Shown in pieces: positions 62,737-64,000 of a DNA stretch of 64,000 nucleotides. The stretch lies in NCBI GenBank assembly GCA_052400665.1, contig JBQTGK010000016.1. One strand, given 5' to 3'. The translations under genes and the position numbers were made by a program. The notes beneath the pieces are model-generated. The model made no database searches, had not been told where the DNA came from, and saw only the letters and a list, made by a program, of their open reading frames with translations. Source of the stretch: JBQTGK01 sp052400665. Lineage in GTDB: Bacteria; Bacteroidota; Bacteroidia; Bacteroidales; Marinifilaceae. Every line of letters begins with the position of its first letter. Position 1 is the stretch's first letter.

Positions 62737-64000
62737 TTAATCTTGTTCGTATTCGCTATCCCAATCATTTCCATCATCTCCTTTTTGACCTTCCATTTTT
62801 ATTAAGAAGTTCTTAGCTGGAAAATATGGTTTCATATGAATGTCAAGATGAACACGATCTTTCTGAATTGGATCTTGCTCGAAGCGTTTAATTGTGAAGT
62901 TTTCAATTAATTTATCCGGACCTGATATGGTATCTAAGAATTGAATAATTTGCTTTAAAAGGTCCTTTCGGGTTCTGGCATTAAAATTCTCAAAGGCTCT
63001 ACGATTAAGAAAATCCATCATCACCTTGGTTACGTAATCGAAAACTCTTACAACAGAATAAGTCTGAAGACCTAAGTTAGCACCGTTAAAAAGGGTTTTT
63101 GCGGAGAAGGCCATTACTTTTCCATATTCGTTTACCATTGGGATTAAGCCCATTTTTTCTAGGCTGGAGATTTCACTTTTGCGAAGATCAAATTTAACCC
63201 CTTGTACTTCGTTAAGACCTCCAAATTTCTTACCCGCTGTAACCTGCGACATAAGAGTTTGATATACTTTACCAGCTAATGCACCAGCAGGAGGCACAAA
63301 AAGATCATCTTCTTCGTTTACTTCGTCGAATTTTCCACGGCCAACAAGCCAGTTGCAGGTCATCATTACGTTCGATCGAAACATGTCACCACCAGAAAGT
63401 TTTGCTGCGCTAAACATTTCCATTACATCATCTGGTTCGTCTAAATGTTCAAAATCGGTAATCATCATTACCTTATTGTCATAAGCGATTTTTCCCCATT
63501 TTTCAATTAACATATTCGATCCTAAGTATCCTGGAAGTACTAATAATCCATAATTTTCACTTAAATCAAGTCGATCGTAAGTATTTTTTATTTCGGCAGA
63601 TACCGCATCGATGTATCTTGTGTTATCCAAATCTTTAATTTGATCTGGATCTGCATTCATAATGGAGATATTCTTGACTTTATCTTGTTCAGTGTTTTTA
63701 TAAAATAAAGCTGTGCTTCGATATGATTTTTCGAGATCTCTGGTTTGCTCTATTACAACACTAAGATTTTTCTTAAGTGTTTGAGCAGTCTCACTTGCCT
63801 TTTCTTTGCTTTTGGTAATCATCTCATTAATATCGCTTGAGCCATTGATAGCCTCCGACCATATTTCGAGAGTTCTTTTTAACTGTTCGCGTTCCTCTTT
63901 TTTTGAGATTTCTGTGAAGAATATTTTTTTTCTGGCTTTACGTTCAGGATTCATATTCTGAACTCCTTCAATAGCGGTTTCGAGTAAATCAAACCCTCCA
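62737..64000 (-). CDS. tssC: T6SS contractile sheath protein TssC (5' end outside window)
   Basis: The large sheath subunit of the T6SS, 421 residues visible. The frame stays open to the window edge (GGFDLLETAIEGVQN precedes NPERKARKKIFF), so the true start is further right; 63954 is an internal Met. Recognisable blocks include YGLLVLPGYLGSN, MTCNWLVGRGKF and FVPPAGALAGKVYQ. The C-terminus is acidic (GDDGNDWDSEYEQD). Upstream, outside the window, tssB is expected. It ends beside the bidirectional terminator shared with tssN. Confidence 0.93.
   Translation of the reverse strand, partial: GGFDLLETAIEGVQNMNPERKARKKIFFTEISKKEEREQLKRTLEIWSEAINGSSDINEMITKSKEKASETAQTLKKNLSVVIEQTRDLEKSYRSTALFYKNTEQDKVKNISIMNADPDQIKDLDNTRYIDAVSAEIKNTYDRLDLSENYGLLVLPGYLGSNMLIEKWGKIAYDNKVMMITDFEHLDEPDDVMEMFSAAKLSGGDMFRSNVMMTCNWLVGRGKFDEVNEEDDLFVPPAGALAGKVYQTLMSQVTAGKKFGGLNEVQGVKFDLRKSEISSLEKMGLIPMVNEYGKVMAFSAKTLFNGANLGLQTYSVVRVFDYVTKVMMDFLNRRAFENFNARTRKDLLKQIIQFLDTISGPDKLIENFTIKRFEQDPIQKDRVHLDIHMKPYFPAKNFLIKMEGQKGDDGNDWDSEYEQD

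Overview
The window looks like a chromosome piece from a member of the Bacteroidota, most likely a marine gliding or Marinifilaceae/Marinilabiliales-like lineage (an inference; no rRNA is present). The supporting signs are AT-rich DNA, TTG-N19/20-TAnnTTTG promoters without clear Shine-Dalgarno sites, a GldA-type ABC ATPase, the long form of IspG, a Bacteroidota-type LspA and DksA-like protein, DUF4296 and Big_5 lipoproteins, and a Bacteroidota-specific (subtype iii) type VI secretion system with TssD, TssN and TssQ-like genes.

Positions 1-41,000 are mostly housekeeping: manC; an MlaE/MlaF lipid transporter; envelope lipoproteins; a radical SAM protein; a glycosyltransferase; a TonB receptor paired with a His-rich membrane protein under a clear promoter and inverted-repeat operator; cysS; rnr with a 290-nt leader; a sigma-54 response regulator convergent with a hybrid histidine kinase; ileS-dksA-like-lspA; osmC; an XRE regulator next to an array of 21-bp repeats; metK behind a SAM-II riboswitch; gldA; and ispG. 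Two apparent pseudoenzymes stand out: an amidohydrolase without its metal ligands and a GlpD homologue without its FAD-binding glycines.

Positions 41,800-52,600 are an accessory island beyond a CAT-anticodon tRNA. It encodes a type I restriction-modification system (hsdM, hsdS, hsdR) interleaved with a REP-associated tyrosine transposase, a Fic protein, a GIY-YIG nuclease and a REP repeat array that contains an assembly gap. Two ~170-bp direct repeats, each a decayed 5' piece of a Y1 transposase gene, bracket it. Three genes of the hsdM-transposase-hsdS operon each carry a different palindromic repeat inserted in frame. A second 21-bp periodic array lies at the right end.

Positions 52,800-64,000 are a T6SS locus. 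On the minus strand are two TssD (Hcp) tube proteins, VgrG, PAAR, a 968-residue effector with M23-like and lysozyme-like ends, and a lipoprotein that is probably its immunity protein. On the plus strand are TssQ-like, TssG-like and TssN genes. TssC runs off the right edge. The most novel-looking signals are the two 21-bp arrays, each with about 11 conserved and 10 variable bases per unit (one beside an XRE gene), the REP-riddled restriction island, and the two-headed T6SS effector.
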